From: JBBAFB01 sp041655595
GTDB lineage: Bacteria > Bacillota > DULZ01
Reading direction: 5' to 3'
Assembly (NCBI GenBank): GCA_041655595.1
Contig: JBBAFB010000019.1
Location: 1-23,808 of the forward strand
Length of the DNA stretch: 23,808 nucleotides
Positions 21,650 through 23,808 of the stretch are shown one piece after another; position 1 is the stretch's first letter, and every line of letters starts with the position of its first letter. The position numbers were made by a program, and so were the translations under genes. The notes under the pieces are model-generated. The model did no database searches and was not told the origin of the DNA. It worked only from the letters and a program-made list of their open reading frames with translations.

Positions 21650-23808
21650 ATGATGGAACAGTTATTTCAAGGAAAAGTTATACCCGTCAATATAGAAGAT
21701 GAAATGCAAAAATCCTATATTGATTATGCAATGAGCGTTATTGTGGGACGTGCTTTACCTGATGTCAGGGATGGGCTAAAGCCTGTTCACAGACGTATTC
21801 TTTATGCCATGCAGGAAATGGGCATGACAGGGGATAAACCCCATCGAAAGTCGGCTCACGTTGTAGGACAAGTGATGGCACGTTATCACCCCCATGGTGA
21901 TTCCGCCATTTATGATGCTATGGTCAGATTAGCCCAGCCTTTTTCGACTCGCTATTTATTAGTTGACGGTCATGGAAACTTCGGTTCAGTTGATGGGGAC
22001 AGTCCCGCGGCCATGCGTTATACAGAAGTAAGAATGGAAAAGCTTACGGCAGAGCTTTTGTCTGACATTAATAAAGAAACAGTGGATTTTATTCCTAACT
22101 ATGATGAAAGCCTAAAGGAACCGGCAGTTTTACCCTCACGTTTTCCTAATTTATTGGTTAACGGTTCTTCCGGAATTGCTGTAGGTATGGCAACAAATAT
22201 ACCACCCCATAACTTAGGGGAGGTAATAGATGCCTTGATTGCAATTATTGATGAACCAGATATTAATATTGAAAAAATAGTAAAAATAATTAAAGGCCCG
22301 GATTTTCCCACCGGTGGCTTGATTGTGGGAAAAACAGGTATCCGGGAGGCTTATTCAACCGGCAGGGGTATTGTCAGAATGAGGGCCAAGGCCCAAATTG
22401 AGCATTTACAAAATGGGCGGGAAAGAATTGTAGTTACGGAATTACCTTATCAAGTTAATAAGGCTCGGCTAATAGAAAAAATCGCCGCCTTGGTCAGAGA
22501 AAAAGTAATTGAAGGAATTTCTGAATTAAGGGACGAATCGGATCGAACCGGCATGCGAATTGTAATGGAATTAAAAAGGGATGCCCCGGCAAATATTATT
22601 TTAAACCTGCTTTACAAACACTCCCAAATGCAGGAGAGTTTTGGTATCATTAATTTGGCCTTGGTTGAAGGCAGACCTAGGGTTTTAAATATTTATGAAA
22701 TGCTGCATTACTACTTGGAACATCAAAAAGAGGTAATCACTCGGAGAACACAATTTGAATTAAATAAAGCCGAGGCAAGGGCTCACATAGTAGAAGGTTT
22801 GCGCATAGCTTTAAAATACCTGGATCAGATTATTAAAATTATCAGGGAATCAAAAAACAGGGAAGTTGCCAGAGAAGCCTTAATAGCGAAGTTCAGTTTT
22901 ACCCAAATCCAAGCGGATGCTATCCTGGAGATGAGATTGCATCAACTTACCGGCTTAGAAAGGGAAAAACTTGAAGAAGAATATAAAGAGCTTATTAAAA
23001 CAATTGCTCGATTACAGGCCATTTTGGATAACGAAAGATTGTTGATGGATATAATCAAGACAGAACTGGGAGAAATTAAAAGAAAGTATGCAGATGAAAG
23101 AAGAACAAAAATTATCGCCGATGAAGGAGATTTTGATATAGAAGATTTAATTGCCGTAGAGGATGTTGTTATTACAATAACCCACCGGGGTTATATTAAA
23201 AGAATTCCTTTGTCTACCTATCGCAGTCAAAGAAGAGGGGGTAGGGGAGTTACCGGAATGACTACCCGTAATGAGGATTTTGTAGAATTTTTGTTTGTAA
23301 CTACAACCCATCACCACCTAATGTTTTTTACCAATAAGGGCAAGGTTTATCGCCTGAAGGGTTATGAAATACCTGAGGCAGGAAGAACGGCCAGAGGGCT
23401 GGCGGTTATTAATTTACTTTCCCTGGATAAAGGGGAAACAGTAAATGCCATTATTCCGGTGCTGGATTTTGAAGAAGGAGGATACCTGTTAACAGCAACC
23501 CAAAGAGGTATCGTTAAAAAAACCGATTTGGAACAATATAAAAATGTTCGCAAGGAAGGCTTGATAGCTGTTAATTTAGACGAAGGCGATGAGTTGATCG
23601 GGGTAAAATTAACCGACGGACATCAAGATCTTATTTTGGTAACCGAAAAAGGCAAATACATTCGTTTTGACGAGGAACAAATCAGGCCGACCGGTAGAGC
23701 AACTCGGGGAGTAATAGGCATTAATCTGGAAAAAGCAGATTTGGTAGTAGGAATGGATTTAGTCAGAGAAAATAGCGATTTGCTTATTATAACCGAGAAC
23801 GGTTATGG
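21650..23808 (+). CDS. gyrA: DNA gyrase subunit A, 5' part (runs off the window)
   Basis: This is 719 complete codons of an expected ~810, open to the right edge. The N-terminal domain has SYIDYAMSVIVGRALPDVRDGLKPVHRR, the quinolone-region string HPHGDSAIYDAMV (with the wild-type Ser and Asp), and the catalytic Tyr124 in MRYTEVRM. The GyrA box QRRGGRG at 527-533 opens the C-terminal DNA-wrapping beta-pinwheel and identifies gyrase rather than topoisomerase IV ParC. The start is either ATG of the tandem pair at 21650 and 21653, with AAAGGG upstream; numbering here uses the first. It pairs with gyrB just upstream. Confidence 0.97.
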   Translation, partial: MMEQLFQGKVIPVNIEDEMQKSYIDYAMSVIVGRALPDVRDGLKPVHRRILYAMQEMGMTGDKPHRKSAHVVGQVMARYHPHGDSAIYDAMVRLAQPFSTRYLLVDGHGNFGSVDGDSPAAMRYTEVRMEKLTAELLSDINKETVDFIPNYDESLKEPAVLPSRFPNLLVNGSSGIAVGMATNIPPHNLGEVIDALIAIIDEPDINIEKIVKIIKGPDFPTGGLIVGKTGIREAYSTGRGIVRMRAKAQIEHLQNGRERIVVTELPYQVNKARLIEKIAALVREKVIEGISELRDESDRTGMRIVMELKRDAPANIILNLLYKHSQMQESFGIINLALVEGRPRVLNIYEMLHYYLEHQKEVITRRTQFELNKAEARAHIVEGLRIALKYLDQIIKIIRESKNREVAREALIAKFSFTQIQADAILEMRLHQLTGLEREKLEEEYKELIKTIARLQAILDNERLLMDIIKTELGEIKRKYADERRTKIIADEGDFDIEDLIAVEDVVITITHRGYIKRIPLSTYRSQRRGGRGVTGMTTRNEDFVEFLFVTTTHHHLMFFTNKGKVYRLKGYEIPEAGRTARGLAVINLLSLDKGETVNAIIPVLDFEEGGYLLTATQRGIVKKTDLEQYKNVRKEGLIAVNLDEGDELIGVKLTDGHQDLILVTEKGKYIRFDEEQIRPTGRATRGVIGINLEKADLVVGMDLVRENSDLLIITENGY

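Overview
The window is the chromosomal replication origin region of a low-to-moderate GC, endospore-forming Firmicute, most likely a member of the Clostridia (Peptococcaceae-like). The evidence is the classic gene order (parB-parA-rsmG-mnmG-mnmE-jag-yidC-yidD-rnpA-rpmH | dnaA-dnaN-recF-remB-gyrB-gyrA), strong AGGAGG-type ribosome binding sites with frequent GTG and TTG starts, sporulation-linked genes (a yyaC homologue, a GerMN lipoprotein), and a yidC product without a lipobox signal peptide. The genus cannot be named from sequence reading alone.

Layout. Positions 1-15079 hold genes on the minus strand: a 3'-truncated M24 peptidase, a GerMN lipoprotein, a YkvI-family membrane protein, then yyaC (plus strand, the only gene pointing toward the origin). 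After that come a bactofilin / M23 peptidase / DUF4446 cluster, a DUF554 membrane protein, a 455-base gap with two parS sites, parB-parA, rsmG-mnmG-mnmE, jag-yidC-yidD-rnpA and rpmH. Positions 15575-23808 hold plus-strand genes: dnaA, dnaN, recF, remB, gyrB and the 5' part of gyrA. All genes except yyaC are therefore co-directional with replication forks leaving the origin.

The origin is bipartite. One DnaA-box cluster lies between rpmH and dnaA (15215-15498) and includes a perfect box inside the spacer of the best dnaA promoter. A second lies between dnaA and dnaN and carries a textbook basal unwinding system: a perfect DnaA box, a GC-rich stretch and six DnaA-trios (17049-17087). Origin segregation is encoded by parA-parB plus two identical 16-bp parS cores. 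Each core sits in a longer perfect palindrome, and the one next to parB also looks like the intrinsic terminator of the parAB operon.

Functionally the window joins replication initiation (dnaA, dnaN, recF, gyrBA), segregation (parAB/parS), tRNA and rRNA maturation (mnmE, mnmG, rsmG, rnpA), membrane protein insertion (yidC, yidD, jag), a probable envelope-shaping module (DUF4446, M23 peptidase, bactofilin) and spore functions. No mobile element, CRISPR array, tRNA or rRNA gene was seen. I found no wholly new system. The most noteworthy points are the parS/terminator fusion, the DnaA box in the dnaA promoter, and a histidine-to-aspartate change at a zinc-ligand position in the M23 peptidase.
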